In this document: positions 9,217 to 20,263 of the stretch, piece by piece
Layout of the letters: the number at the start of each line of letters is the position of its first letter
Position numbering within the stretch: the stretch's first letter is position 1
Source of the DNA: Pseudomonas sp. ML96
GTDB taxonomy: Bacteria; Pseudomonadota; Gammaproteobacteria; Pseudomonadales; Pseudomonadaceae
DNA length: 64,000 nt
Reading direction: 5' to 3'
Assembly: GCF_000761545.1 (NCBI RefSeq)
Contig: NZ_JPMY01000010.1
Location: 372,001 to 436,000 of the forward strand
The notes under the pieces: generated by a model
What the model was told of the DNA's origin: nothing
The model's database searches: none
Seen by the model: only the letters and a program-made list of their open reading frames with translations
Translations under genes and position numbers: made by a program

Positions 9217-11667
9217 TTACTCCTTGGCCGCTTTGGGTGCCGGTTTGGCACGAGTCTTCACTTCCTTGATCTTCGGCTCCTTGTCCTTCTCGTCCTCCTC
9301 CAGGCCCATCTCGGCGATGCTGCGCAGGCGCTCAACCACACGAGCGTTGACGCTGCCCTTGGGGAACTGGCCCTTGGCGTCCGGCGCACCGGCTGGCTCG
9401 CCGAGCAGCAGGCCCAGCGCCTCGTCGACATGGCGCACGGCATAGACATGGAACTGGCCGTTGCGCACCGCCTGCAACACGCGCTCGTCGAGCATCAGGT
9501 TGCTGACGTTGGAGTGCGGGATGATCACGCCCTGCTCGCCGGTCAGGCCGCGCGCCTCGCAGAGACGGAAGAAGCCCTCGATCTTCTCGTTGACCCCACC
9601 GACCGCCTGCACCTCGCCGAACTGGTTGATCGAGCCGGTGATGGCGAAGCACTGCTTGAGCGGCGTGCGCGACAGGGCCGAGATCAGGGTGCAGACCTCG
9701 CCCAGCGAGGCGCTGTCGCCGTCGACGTAACCGTAGGACTGCTCCAGGGCGATGCTCGCGGATATCTCCAGGGGGAATTCCTGGGCGTAGCGGCTGCCGA
9801 GGAAGCCGGTGAGGATCATCACGCCCTTGGAGTGGATCGACTGACCCAGGCTGACCTCGCGCTCGATGTCGACGATGCCGCTGCCGCCCGGATAGACAGT
9901 GGCGGAAATCCGCGCCGGCACGCCGAAGGATGAGTCGCCGACCTGCAGCACGGTGAGGCCGTTGCACTTGCCGATGGCCTCGCCGGCGCTGTCGATCAGG
10001 ATGATGCCGGCCAGCATGTCGTCGATGATCCGCGCCGAAACCCGCCCGGTACGGTCGGACTTGGCCTTGAGCGCACGCTCGATATGGCCGACGTCGGTGA
10101 TCGCATCGCCAGCCAGCTGGCGCACGAAGTCGGCCTCGCTGACCAACTGGAACAGGTCGCCGATGCGCGCCGACAAGCGCCCCTGGTGCTCGGCCAGGCG
10201 CGCACTGTAGGTGGCCAGGCGCGCCACCGCGGCGGCGGTCAGCGACGCCAGCCCCTCCTCCGAGGTGCGGGTCTTGAGCAGTTGGGCGAACTGTTCGAGG
10301 CTGTCGTCGCCGACGGCGATCTCCTCGTCGAAGTCGACCAGCACGCGGAACATCTCCTGGAAGTCGGAATCCAGGTCCTGCAGCGTGTAGTAGAGCTGGC
10401 GCGAGCCGATGATGATGACCTTGAGCTGCAGCGGGATCATCTGCGGGCTCAGGGTCACGGTGGCGATGCGGCCGAGGTCGCCCAGCGGCGACTCCATCTT
10501 CAGCTGGCGCGAGTGCAGGGCGCGCTTGAGCGCGTCCCAGACGAACGGCTCGCTGAGCAGTTTCTCCGCCTCGACGATCAGGTAACCGCCGTTGGCGCGG
10601 TGCAAAGCGCCCGGGCGCAGCTGGCGATAGCTGGTGTAGAGCGCGCCCTGGTCGGTGCTGTACTCGATGCGGCCGAACAGATTGTCGTAGGTCGGGTGCG
10701 ACTCGAACACCACCGGCGCACCACCGTCGGCGTGGTGACCAACCACCAGGCAGGGGCTGTACTGCTCCTCGAGCATCTCGCGGCGCTGCAGGTCCGGCTT
10801 GTCGTCGAGCAGCTGGTCGACCACGGTGCGCAGCAGGTTGACCTGCACCGCCTGCAGATAAGCGCAGACCCCGGCATTCTCCGCGTACTGCGCCGACAGC
10901 GGCGACAGTAGCGGCTGCAGGGCCAGAGTAATGGTTTCCTCGTTGAGCTGACGCAGCTGGTTGCTGGTCTCGCGCTTCCACTGCGGCAGGCTGGCCAGCT
11001 CCTCGTTGAGGCGCTCCTCCAGCCCGGAAATGTCCTCATGGAAGCGCTCGCGCTCGGCCTCGGGCAGCTGGGCGAAGTCCGCCTCGTCGAGGGCCTTGCC
11101 GTCCTTCATCGGGGTGAAGGCGATATTGCTGCTGTCGCGATAGAGGGCGACGTCCTTCTCCAGCGCCAGCTTCTCGATCAGGTCCAGCGCCTTGTCGTAA
11201 CGCTGGTTGAAGACGCGGTCGATGGCACTCTTCTTCTGCTGATAGGTGGGCGTCTCGAACACCGCCGGGAAGGTCGCCAGCAGGTTGTCGATCAGGTGAC
11301 CGATATCGGCGATGAAGGCCGCCGCAGTGCCGGCCGGCAGCTCCACCGCGCGCGGCTCGCGCGACTCCTCGAAATGATTGACGTAGACCCGGTCCACCGG
11401 CGTGGCCTGGCGCTTGGCCTCGGCCTTGAGATAACGCTGCACGAAGGAGAAGCGGCCGGTACCCGGCTCGCCCATGACATAGACGTTGTAGCCCGGCCGC
11501 GGCATGGCCACACCGAACTGCAGGGCCTCGACGGCGCGCTCCTGGCCGAGCACACCGCGGAACGGCTCGAGGTCGTCGGTGGTGGTGAAGTTGAACTGGT
11601 CGGGGGCGCAGGGACGGGTCAGGGCATCGGGCGCCAGGCGCAGGCTGGCAGCGAAGGATTCGGGCAT
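9217..11667 (-). CDS. Lon-family (COG1067-type) ATP-dependent protease-like protein
   Basis: An 816-residue protein with an N-terminal AAA-like region and a C-terminal Lon protease domain. The Lon Ser/Lys dyad is present: Ser in YVDGDSASLGEVC and Lys in GGVNEKIEGFF, in the right order and spacing. The nucleotide region has GEPGTGRFS where Walker A should read GxxGxGK[ST], so the Lys is Arg; GGYLIVEAE fits Walker B. A coiled central insertion spans about 150-260. The C-tail (KEPKIKEVKTRAKPAPKAAKE) is low-complexity and basic. It is the counterpart of PAO1 PA4576, annotated as a probable ATP-dependent protease, and resembles E. coli YcbZ/LonH rather than housekeeping Lon. Whether it hydrolyses ATP is doubtful from the Walker A change. 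Confidence 0.88.
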   Translation of the reverse strand: MPESFAASLRLAPDALTRPCAPDQFNFTTTDDLEPFRGVLGQERAVEALQFGVAMPRPGYNVYVMGEPGTGRFSFVQRYLKAEAKRQATPVDRVYVNHFEESREPRAVELPAGTAAAFIADIGHLIDNLLATFPAVFETPTYQQKKSAIDRVFNQRYDKALDLIEKLALEKDVALYRDSSNIAFTPMKDGKALDEADFAQLPEAERERFHEDISGLEERLNEELASLPQWKRETSNQLRQLNEETITLALQPLLSPLSAQYAENAGVCAYLQAVQVNLLRTVVDQLLDDKPDLQRREMLEEQYSPCLVVGHHADGGAPVVFESHPTYDNLFGRIEYSTDQGALYTSYRQLRPGALHRANGGYLIVEAEKLLSEPFVWDALKRALHSRQLKMESPLGDLGRIATVTLSPQMIPLQLKVIIIGSRQLYYTLQDLDSDFQEMFRVLVDFDEEIAVGDDSLEQFAQLLKTRTSEEGLASLTAAAVARLATYSARLAEHQGRLSARIGDLFQLVSEADFVRQLAGDAITDVGHIERALKAKSDRTGRVSARIIDDMLAGIILIDSAGEAIGKCNGLTVLQVGDSSFGVPARISATVYPGGSGIVDIEREVSLGQSIHSKGVMILTGFLGSRYAQEFPLEISASIALEQSYGYVDGDSASLGEVCTLISALSRTPLKQCFAITGSINQFGEVQAVGGVNEKIEGFFRLCEARGLTGEQGVIIPHSNVSNLMLDERVLQAVRNGQFHVYAVRHVDEALGLLLGEPAGAPDAKGQFPKGSVNARVVERLRSIAEMGLEEDEKDKEPKIKEVKTRAKPAPKAAKE

Positions 11668-11746
11668 CGGAAGTCCTTATCGAAGCGGTCTAGCCGCGAG
11701 GTGACTCCATAATGGCGCCGCCCCGACGCCGCTGGCAAGGCGCCGT

Positions 11747-12073
11747 TTAGACCTGCGCGCGGTCGGCGCAGGCCAGGCAGAACTCGGCCGCCGGCAGAGC
11801 CTGCAAGCGCGCTGGCTCGATCGTTTCACCGCAGCGCTGACACAGCCCGTAACTGCCGTCAGCCAGGCGCAGACGGGCCAGCCCGACCAGGCGCAGCCCC
11901 GCCTCGGCCTCCACCAGCAGAGCATTCAGCACCTCGTCGTTCTGCCGCTCGCCGGCCTGCTCGGCGAAATCGGCACTGCGCTGCAGACCGAGGTCGTGGC
12001 GGATGGCGTTGGCGCGGCGGCTGTACTCGTCGTACAGCGCATCGAGGGCGCGGCTGGGATCTGAACTGGTCAT
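11747..12073 (-). CDS. DksA/TraR family zinc-finger protein
   Basis: A 108-residue protein with the C-terminal four-Cys zinc finger of DksA/TraR: CQRC then 17 residues and CLAC. The N-terminal half is a predicted coiled coil (SRRANAIRHDLGLQRSADFAEQAGERQNDEVL). DksA binds RNA polymerase through its secondary channel; the coiled-coil tip here reads SADFAEQA rather than DksA's DxxDxA, so full DksA activity is uncertain. Its place after the Lon-like gene matches PA4577. It starts 73 bp before the Lon-like gene and could be co-transcribed with it. Confidence 0.85.
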   Translation of the reverse strand: MTSSDPSRALDALYDEYSRRANAIRHDLGLQRSADFAEQAGERQNDEVLNALLVEAEAGLRLVGLARLRLADGSYGLCQRCGETIEPARLQALPAAEFCLACADRAQV

Positions 12074-12162
12074 GACGGCCTCCTCACAGGTGACCCTGTC
12101 AGTGTGGACCGCCGCACTGCTTCTGTATTGGTCGGGAGCAAGGCGCGCCGTGCGCAGAAATG

Positions 12163-12187
12163 AAAACGGGGCCCACAGGCCCCGTTT
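12163..12187 (-). terminator. Terminator of ettA
   Basis: Stem AAAACGGGGCC/GGCCCCGTTTT, near-perfect, 18 bp after the ettA stop on the minus strand. Confidence 0.85.
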
Positions 12188-12204
12188 TCTTTTGCAACGA
12201 ACGC

Positions 12205-13872
<1,668 letters not shown>

Positions 13873-14031
13873 GATGACCTTGGTGCTTTATAGCTGGGGA
13901 GTATGAAGAGGGAAGCCTGCCGCCAAGCCGTGTGGCGGGGCTAAACTCAGGGCAAGGGAGCATGATAGCTCCGCGCGCCCACGCGTGTGCGGCAAAGCTA
14001 CCGGAATGCACCCTGCGGGGCAAACCGAGCG

Positions 14032-17000
14032 ATGGACAGTAATGGCACTCTGCCGCTTTTCCGGGCATGCTTGCAGATTGTTCCGCCCGCTCCTCGCCAC
14101 TCCTTTGGCAGCCATATCAGCAGGGTTAGAAGCTTGCCCCTATCGCGCTCCCCCTCCACCGCCAGCAGCGACCCGCTCGTCCGGTCCGCACGCGGCTCGC
14201 TGAAAGGCATCCTGGCGCTGCTGGTCGCGCTGATGCTCGGCCTGCTGCTGTGGCAGCTGCAGCAGGAGGTGAGCAACCAGGAGCAGAACGAACGCCAGCG
14301 CCACCTGGACCATGCCAGCCAGCTCAGCGACTACCTGAGCCTGGCCATGCGCATGAAAGCCGAGGCCGGCCGGGCCTTTCTCTCCAGCAACGCCCCGCAG
14401 CCGCTGGACACCAGCGCCCAGGCCGAGATGCTCACGCACCTGCGCGGCGTCTTCCCGGCCCTGCACAGCCTGGCCTGGTTCGATGCCAATGGCCGCGAGC
14501 TGAGCGACAGCCAGCCCGATCTGCACGACAGCACGCCCTTCACCAGCGATCACCCGTACCACTTTTCCCTGGCCGGCGAACTGATCCAACTCGACCTGCC
14601 CAAGCCCGATGGCAGCGGCGGCTGGCGCCTGCGTCTGACCCACGCGGCCCTGTACAACTGGCTGCCGTCGCAGTCCGAGCGGCTGCCCTGGCTGCTGCAG
14701 GACGTACGCAGCAAGCAGGTGCTGCTGCGCCAGCCGAGCGACGACAGCGCAAACCACGGTAGCGCGCAACTGACCAACGGCATCGCCGCCCTGCCGCTGG
14801 CGCAGAGCGACTGGCTGCTGGTGCCGCTGTTCGATGCCGCCGCCCTGCGCGCCCAGATGTTGCCGCGCCAGGCCAGCAAGCTGCTGCTGTTCATCCTCTG
14901 CGGCGCCCTGGCCCTGCTCGCCCTGTTCGGCCTGTTGCGCGAGCAGAACCGCCTGCGCGCCTACCACGCCCTGTCACGGCGCTCGATGGAAGACGCCATC
15001 GGCGCTCTCGGCGCGATCGACGAGCGCGTGCTGGTGACCCAGCCGGACGGCCATATCAGCTACCTCAACCCGCGCGCCGAGCGCATGTTCGGCCTGGACC
15101 TGGCCACCGCCAGCGAAATGCACGTACTGGAGCTGCTGCCAGCCCTGGCGCCGTGGCTGGACAGCGCCTTCCACGAGCAGACCGAGCCGGTAGAAGTGCT
15201 GCTGGACGGCGAGCGCCGCCTGTTCGACGTCACCTGCCACGCGCTCTACACCGACAACTCCGAGCCGAGCCGCGCCTGGGTCCTGCGCGACGTCACCGCG
15301 CAGCACCAGGCCCTGCGTGTGCTGCAGGACACCCGTCGGCGCTACCAGGACATTTTCGAGGGCAGCGGCGTGGCCCTCTGCGTGCTCGACCTGTTCGAAC
15401 TCAAGGCCTTCCTCGAGGCCCAGGACCTGCAGCACAGCAGCCAGCTGCAGCCCTGGCTGGCCGAGGACGAGTCGCGCCACGCCGCGCTGCTGCGCTGCAT
15501 CCGCATCAGCGAAGTGAACAAGGTCGCCCTGCAGCTGCTCGGCGTGGAAAACTCGCAGCAGGTCTGGGAACACCTGATCGGCTCGGAACCGCTGCGCCAG
15601 GGTGGCGCCCGCCATGCGCTGGTCGCCGCCCTGCTCGACGGCGACCACGACATGATGGTCGAGAGCCGCATGCGTACGCCGCAGGGCCACGAGCGCTATG
15701 TCTGGCTCAGCCTGCAGTTCCCGCAAAGCCGCGAGGAGCTGCACGCGGTGACCCTCAGCGTGCACGACATCACCAGCCGCAAGCGCGTCGAGCTGTCGCT
15801 GGTGGAGCGCGAACGCTTCTGGTCCGATGTGCTGCGCGCGGTGCCGGACACCCTCTACGTGCACGACATGAGCACCATGCGGGTGATGTTCAGCAACAAC
15901 CGCCTGGGCCCCGACCTTGGTTACAGCAAGGAAGAGATGTTCCGCCTCGGCGACAAGCTGTGGGAGAAGATCCTCCACCCGGACGATGTCGAGCTGTACC
16001 AGCGCATGCGCAACCTGCAGAAGGTGGTCGGCAAGGGCCAGCTGCTGCAGTTCCAGCTGCGCTGGCGGCATCGCGACGGCAGCTGGCACTGGTTCGACGT
16101 GCGCGAGCATGCGCTCAACCGTGACCGCCACGGCCGGGTCAGCCGCCTGATCGGCGTGGCCAAGGACATCACCGGCGAGATCGCCGCCCAGGCCAGCCTG
16201 CGTGACAGCGAACGGCGCTACCGCATGCTCGCCGAGGGCATCAGCGACCTGATCCTCTCCAGCAACAGCGAGCTGCAGCTCAACTACGTCAGCCCCTCGG
16301 CCCAGACCTTCTTCGGCTACAGCCCGGAATGGTTCCTGGAAAACGGCGTATTCAGCGCCGTCAGCAACTCGCGCCAGCTCAGCGGCCTGCTGCAGCTGAT
16401 GGCCGAGATGCGCAGCTCGCTGACCGACCACGACAAGCTGCTGGGCATGCAGGAACGCCTGGCCGGCAAACCGTTCGTGGTCGACTGCCTGCGCGCCGAC
16501 GGGCGCAAGATCACCGTGGAGATGCGCCTGTCGCTGATGTGGGACGAGCAGGAGCACTTCGAGGGCATCCTCGGCATCGGCCGCGACATCACCCAGCAGC
16601 GCCGCGCCGAACGCGACCTGCGCATGGCCGCCACGGTATTCGAGCACTCCACCGCGGCCATCCTGGTGACCGACCCGGCCGGCTACATCGTGCGCATCAA
16701 CGAAACCTTCCAGCGCATCACCGGTTACGCCGGCAAGGACGTGCTCGACCAGATGCCCGGCATGCTCACCGCCGACCGCCAACAGGCCGCCCAGCTCAAC
16801 TACATCGTCAACCAGCTCAACCAGCACGGCAGCTGGGAGGGTGAGCTGTGGCTCAAGCGCCAGGGCGGCGAGCAGTTCCCGGCCTGGGTTGGCATCACCG
16901 CCGTGCATGACGACGACGGCGACCTGTCCAGCTACGTGTGCTTCTTCAACGACATCAGCGAGCGCAAGGCCAGCGAGCAGCGCATCCACCGCCTGGCCTA

Positions 17001-18306
17001 CTACGACGCTCTGACCCTGCTGCCCAACCGCACCCTGTTCCAAGACCGCCTGCACACTGCCCTGCAGCACGCCGAGCGGCACGAGGAGTGGGTGGTGTTG
17101 ATGTTCCTCGACCTCGACCGCTTCAAGCCGATCAACGACTCCCTCGGCCACGCCGCCGGCGACCGCATGCTCAAGGACGTGGCCGTGCGCCTGGCCGCCT
17201 GCGTCGCCGAAGACGACACCGTGGCGCGCATGGGCGGCGACGAGTTCACCCTGCTGCTGCAACCGCGCAACACCCGCGCCGGCGCGCTGAACCGGGCCAT
17301 CCACGTGGCCGAACAGATCCTCGCCAGCCTGGCCCAGCCGTTCGTCCTGCAGGGCCGCGAGTTTTTCGTCACCGCCTCCATCGGCATCGCCCTGGCGCCG
17401 CAGGACGGCAACGAGCTGAGCCAGCTGATGAAGAACGCCGACACGGCGATGTACCACGCCAAGGAACGCGGCAAGAACAACTTCCAGTTCTACCAGGCGG
17501 AGATGAACGCCACCGCACTGCAGCGCCTGGAGCTGGAGAGCGATCTGCGCCACGCCCTGGAGCAGGGCCAGTTCACCCTTTATTACCAGCCGCAGCTGGC
17601 CAGCGACGGCAAGCGCCTGACCGGTGTCGAGGCGCTGCTGCGCTGGAACCACCCGCGCCGCGGCCTGGTGGCGCCCTACGAGTTCATCCCGGTGCTCGAA
17701 GAGCTGGGCCTGATCGTCCAGGTCGGCGACTGGGTGATCGCCGAGGCCTGCCGCCAACTCAAGGCCTGGCACGAGGCCATGGTGCGCGTGCCCAAGGTCT
17801 CGGTGAACCTGTCCGCCCGCCAGTTCGGCGACGGCCAACTGGGCATGCGCATCTCGCGCATCCTCAGTGAGAGCGGCCTGCCGCCGGCCTGCCTGGAGCT
17901 GGAACTGACCGAATCGATCCTGATGCGCGACATCAGTGAGACCCTGCAGATGCTAGCCAGCCTGAAGCGGCTCGGCCTGTGCATCGCGGTGGACGACTTC
18001 GGCACCGGCTACAGCTCGCTCAACTACCTCAAGCAGTTCCCCATCGACGTGCTGAAGATCGACCGCAGCTTCGTCGACGGCGTGCCGGGTGGCGAGCAGG
18101 ACGCGCAGATCGCCCGCGCCATCATCGCCATGGCTCACAGCCTGAACCTGGCGGTGATCGCCGAGGGCGTGGAGACCCAGGAACAGCTCGATTTCCTGCG
18201 CGAACACGGCTGCGACGAGGTGCAGGGCTATCTGTTCGGCAAGCCGATGCCGGCTGAGCAGTTCGAGACCCAGTTCGGCGGCAACGCCCTGTTCGTCCTG
18301 AACTAG
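14032..18306 (+). CDS. morA: MorA: membrane multi-PAS GGDEF-EAL c-di-GMP enzyme
   Basis: Bifunctional diguanylate cyclase/phosphodiesterase that controls motility and biofilm in pseudomonads. With the ATG at 14032 it has 1424 residues (PAO1 PA4601, about 1415); a GTG at 13987 is also in frame and no strong Shine-Dalgarno decides. Order: transmembrane helix (LKGILALLVALMLGLLLW), periplasmic sensor of about 210 residues, second helix (LLLFILCGALALLALFGLL), four or five PAS domains, GGDEF intact at about residue 1068, EALLRW at about 1200. The RxxD inhibition-site position before GGDEF reads AEDD. EAL catalytic context ELELTESILM, DDFGTGYSSL, KIDRSFV is intact. It is followed by glyA, as in PAO1; the stop TAG is part of the inserted element's terminal repeat. 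Confidence 0.93.
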   Translation: MDSNGTLPLFRACLQIVPPAPRHSFGSHISRVRSLPLSRSPSTASSDPLVRSARGSLKGILALLVALMLGLLLWQLQQEVSNQEQNERQRHLDHASQLSDYLSLAMRMKAEAGRAFLSSNAPQPLDTSAQAEMLTHLRGVFPALHSLAWFDANGRELSDSQPDLHDSTPFTSDHPYHFSLAGELIQLDLPKPDGSGGWRLRLTHAALYNWLPSQSERLPWLLQDVRSKQVLLRQPSDDSANHGSAQLTNGIAALPLAQSDWLLVPLFDAAALRAQMLPRQASKLLLFILCGALALLALFGLLREQNRLRAYHALSRRSMEDAIGALGAIDERVLVTQPDGHISYLNPRAERMFGLDLATASEMHVLELLPALAPWLDSAFHEQTEPVEVLLDGERRLFDVTCHALYTDNSEPSRAWVLRDVTAQHQALRVLQDTRRRYQDIFEGSGVALCVLDLFELKAFLEAQDLQHSSQLQPWLAEDESRHAALLRCIRISEVNKVALQLLGVENSQQVWEHLIGSEPLRQGGARHALVAALLDGDHDMMVESRMRTPQGHERYVWLSLQFPQSREELHAVTLSVHDITSRKRVELSLVERERFWSDVLRAVPDTLYVHDMSTMRVMFSNNRLGPDLGYSKEEMFRLGDKLWEKILHPDDVELYQRMRNLQKVVGKGQLLQFQLRWRHRDGSWHWFDVREHALNRDRHGRVSRLIGVAKDITGEIAAQASLRDSERRYRMLAEGISDLILSSNSELQLNYVSPSAQTFFGYSPEWFLENGVFSAVSNSRQLSGLLQLMAEMRSSLTDHDKLLGMQERLAGKPFVVDCLRADGRKITVEMRLSLMWDEQEHFEGILGIGRDITQQRRAERDLRMAATVFEHSTAAILVTDPAGYIVRINETFQRITGYAGKDVLDQMPGMLTADRQQAAQLNYIVNQLNQHGSWEGELWLKRQGGEQFPAWVGITAVHDDDGDLSSYVCFFNDISERKASEQRIHRLAYYDALTLLPNRTLFQDRLHTALQHAERHEEWVVLMFLDLDRFKPINDSLGHAAGDRMLKDVAVRLAACVAEDDTVARMGGDEFTLLLQPRNTRAGALNRAIHVAEQILASLAQPFVLQGREFFVTASIGIALAPQDGNELSQLMKNADTAMYHAKERGKNNFQFYQAEMNATALQRLELESDLRHALEQGQFTLYYQPQLASDGKRLTGVEALLRWNHPRRGLVAPYEFIPVLEELGLIVQVGDWVIAEACRQLKAWHEAMVRVPKVSVNLSARQFGDGQLGMRISRILSESGLPPACLELELTESILMRDISETLQMLASLKRLGLCIAVDDFGTGYSSLNYLKQFPIDVLKIDRSFVDGVPGGEQDAQIARAIIAMAHSLNLAVIAEGVETQEQLDFLREHGCDEVQGYLFGKPMPAEQFETQFGGNALFVLN

Positions 18307-18574
18307 GGTCTGTTCCCGCTTCATTCGTGGCCGCGCCGGAGCCAGTTTTTACGCGAGGCAAGGCACGAGATGCGAAGTTTAGTGAGCTAAATGAGCCATC
18401 GAGTAACGCAGCATCGCGTAAAAACTGGCCCGGCCCTTCGGGCTGCGCGCAAAATCTCGCCAGGCGTTGTTGGAGGACTTGGCAAGGGAACAACCATTAC
18501 CTGCGTCCTCCGCCTAGCCTGGCGAGATTTTGCGCAGCAACGCGGCTCACGAATGAAGCGGGAACAGACCCTAG
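18303..18574. mobile_element. MITE-like palindromic element with 27 bp perfect terminal inverted repeats
   Basis: A 272 bp non-coding element. The 27 bp ends (18303-18329 and 18548-18574, beginning CTAGGGTCTGTTCCC) are exact reverse complements; pairing continues for 6 bp after a 1 nt bulge. Inside are two further perfect stems: 16 bp (18341-18356 with 18414-18429, GCCAGTTTTTACGCGA) and 17 bp (18449-18465 with 18517-18533, GCAAAATCTCGCCAGGC), so the strand folds as a three-way cloverleaf. No transposase is encoded. CTAG at both outer ends could be part of the repeat or a target duplication. The left end overlaps the morA stop. Confidence 0.8.
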
Positions 18575-18755
18575 ACCTGCCGCGGGCTGCTTGAGGCCCG
18601 CTTGTCCGCCACTTGACCGCCTTTCATGTGCCAGGCGGTGGGACATCGGGTAGAATGCGCGCCTTCCTTAGAACCTGTTTGCGATCCGCCGCTCGCCGGC
18701 CATGGGTCGTCAGACAGACTCTTACTACCGCCCGCTGATAGATCAGGTGACCACC

Positions 18756-20009
18756 ATGTTCAGCCGTGATTTGACCATTGCCCGCTACGATGCCGAACTC
18801 TTTGCCGCCATGGAGCAAGAAGCCCAGCGCCAGGAGCATCACATCGAGCTGATCGCCTCCGAGAACTACACCAGCCCGGCGGTGATGGAAGCCCAGGGCA
18901 GCGTGCTGACCAACAAGTACGCCGAAGGCTACCCGGGCAAGCGCTACTACGGTGGCTGCGAGTACGTCGACATCGTCGAGCAGCTGGCCATCGACCGCGC
19001 CAAGGAACTGTTCGGCGCCGACTACGCCAACGTCCAGCCGCACGCCGGCTCCCAGGCCAACGCCGCCGTCTACCTGGCCCTGCTGTCGGCCGGTGACACC
19101 ATCCTCGGCATGAGCCTGGCCCACGGCGGTCACCTGACCCACGGCGCCAGCGTTTCCTCCTCCGGCAAGCTGTACAACGCCGTGCAGTACGGCATCACCG
19201 ACGCCGGCCTGATCGACTACGACGAAGTCGAGCGCCTGGCCGTCGAGCACAAGCCGAAGATGATCGTTGCCGGCTTCTCCGCCTACTCGCAGGTACTGGA
19301 CTTCGCCCGCTTCCGCGCCATCGCCGACAAGGTCGGTGCCTACCTGTTCGTCGACATGGCCCACGTAGCCGGTCTGGTTGCCGCTGGCGTGTACCCGAAC
19401 CCGGTACCGTTCGCCGACGTGGTCACCACCACCACCCACAAGACCCTGCGCGGCCCGCGCGGCGGCCTGATCCTCGCTCGCAAGAACGAAGAGATCGAGA
19501 AGAAGCTGAACTCCGCCGTCTTCCCGGGCGCCCAGGGCGGCCCGCTGGAGCACGTGATCGCCGCCAAGGCCATCTGCTTCAAGGAAGCCCTGCAGCCTGA
19601 GTTCAAGGCCTACCAGCAGCAAGTGGTGAAGAACGCCCAGGCCATGGCCAGCGTGTTCATCGAGCGCGGTTTCGATGTCGTCTCCGGCGGCACCCAGAAC
19701 CACCTGTTCCTGCTCTCGCTGATCAAGCAAGACATCACCGGTAAAGACGCCGACGCCGCCCTGGGTCGCGCCTTCATCACCGTGAACAAGAACAGTGTGC
19801 CGAACGACCCGCGTTCGCCGTTCGTCACCTCCGGTCTGCGCATCGGTACCCCGGCCGTCACCACTCGTGGCTTCAAGGAAGCCGAGTGCAAGGAACTGGC
19901 TGGCTGGATCTGCGACATCCTGCAGAACATGGGCGACGAGTCCGTGGTCGACGCCGTACGCGAGAAGGTCAAGGCCGTCTGCGCCAAGCTGCCGGTATAC
20001 GGCAACTAA
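18756..20009 (+). CDS. glyA: Serine hydroxymethyltransferase
   Basis: PLP enzyme converting serine and tetrahydrofolate to glycine and methylene-THF, the main one-carbon source. The 417-residue length is that of bacterial GlyA. The start [20 protein letters not shown] is the family start; an upstream ATG at 18702 is in frame but adds unconserved residues. The PLP lysine is in [16 protein letters not shown] and the folate/PLP segments [24 protein letters not shown] and [12 protein letters not shown] are intact. An extended -10-like GGGTAGAAT lies at 18648-18656. It follows morA as in PAO1 PA4602. Confidence 0.97.
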   Translation: MFSRDLTIARYDAELFAAMEQEAQRQEHHIELIASENYTSPAVMEAQGSVLTNKYAEGYPGKRYYGGCEYVDIVEQLAIDRAKELFGADYANVQPHAGSQANAAVYLALLSAGDTILGMSLAHGGHLTHGASVSSSGKLYNAVQYGITDAGLIDYDEVERLAVEHKPKMIVAGFSAYSQVLDFARFRAIADKVGAYLFVDMAHVAGLVAAGVYPNPVPFADVVTTTTHKTLRGPRGGLILARKNEEIEKKLNSAVFPGAQGGPLEHVIAAKAICFKEALQPEFKAYQQQVVKNAQAMASVFIERGFDVVSGGTQNHLFLLSLIKQDITGKDADAALGRAFITVNKNSVPNDPRSPFVTSGLRIGTPAVTTRGFKEAECKELAGWICDILQNMGDESVVDAVREKVKAVCAKLPVYGN

Positions 20010-20029
20010 CGTCTTTCTGGCGTCAAAAG

Positions 20030-20053
20030 AGCCCGGCATTGCCGGGCTTTTTT
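20030..20053 (+). terminator. Rho-independent terminator of glyA
   Basis: Stem AGCCCGGC/GCCGGGCT with a 3 nt loop and T6, 20 bp after the stop. Confidence 0.92.
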
Positions 20054-20263
20054 ATGCCTGCCAGAACGCATCGCCAGTTTCCCGGCGGGGCCTCGACAAA
20101 AGAATCAATAATCTTTGATTTCAATTAGTTATTTCCAAAACAGGCCTTATGAAGGCTAGTTCGCCACTTTCATGACGAACGGTGGGTTCCCGCCAGTGTC
20201 CACAGCGCCTACAAGGTCTTTCGGCCATGTTCGCGTCAGGCACTCACCAGGGGGGATTCACCG

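Noticed and set aside
14974..17838. Long minus-strand open frame opposite morA
   Set aside because: High-GC shadow; the plus frame encodes clear PAS, GGDEF and EAL domains.
18613..18656. TTGACC as the -35 of glyA with TAGAAT
   Set aside because: The gap of 32 bp is too large; only the extended -10 is plausible.
20057..20263. AlgU (sigma22) promoter before the epimerase
   Set aside because: No GAACTT with a TCTGA-like -10 at the right distance was found; only general A+T richness.
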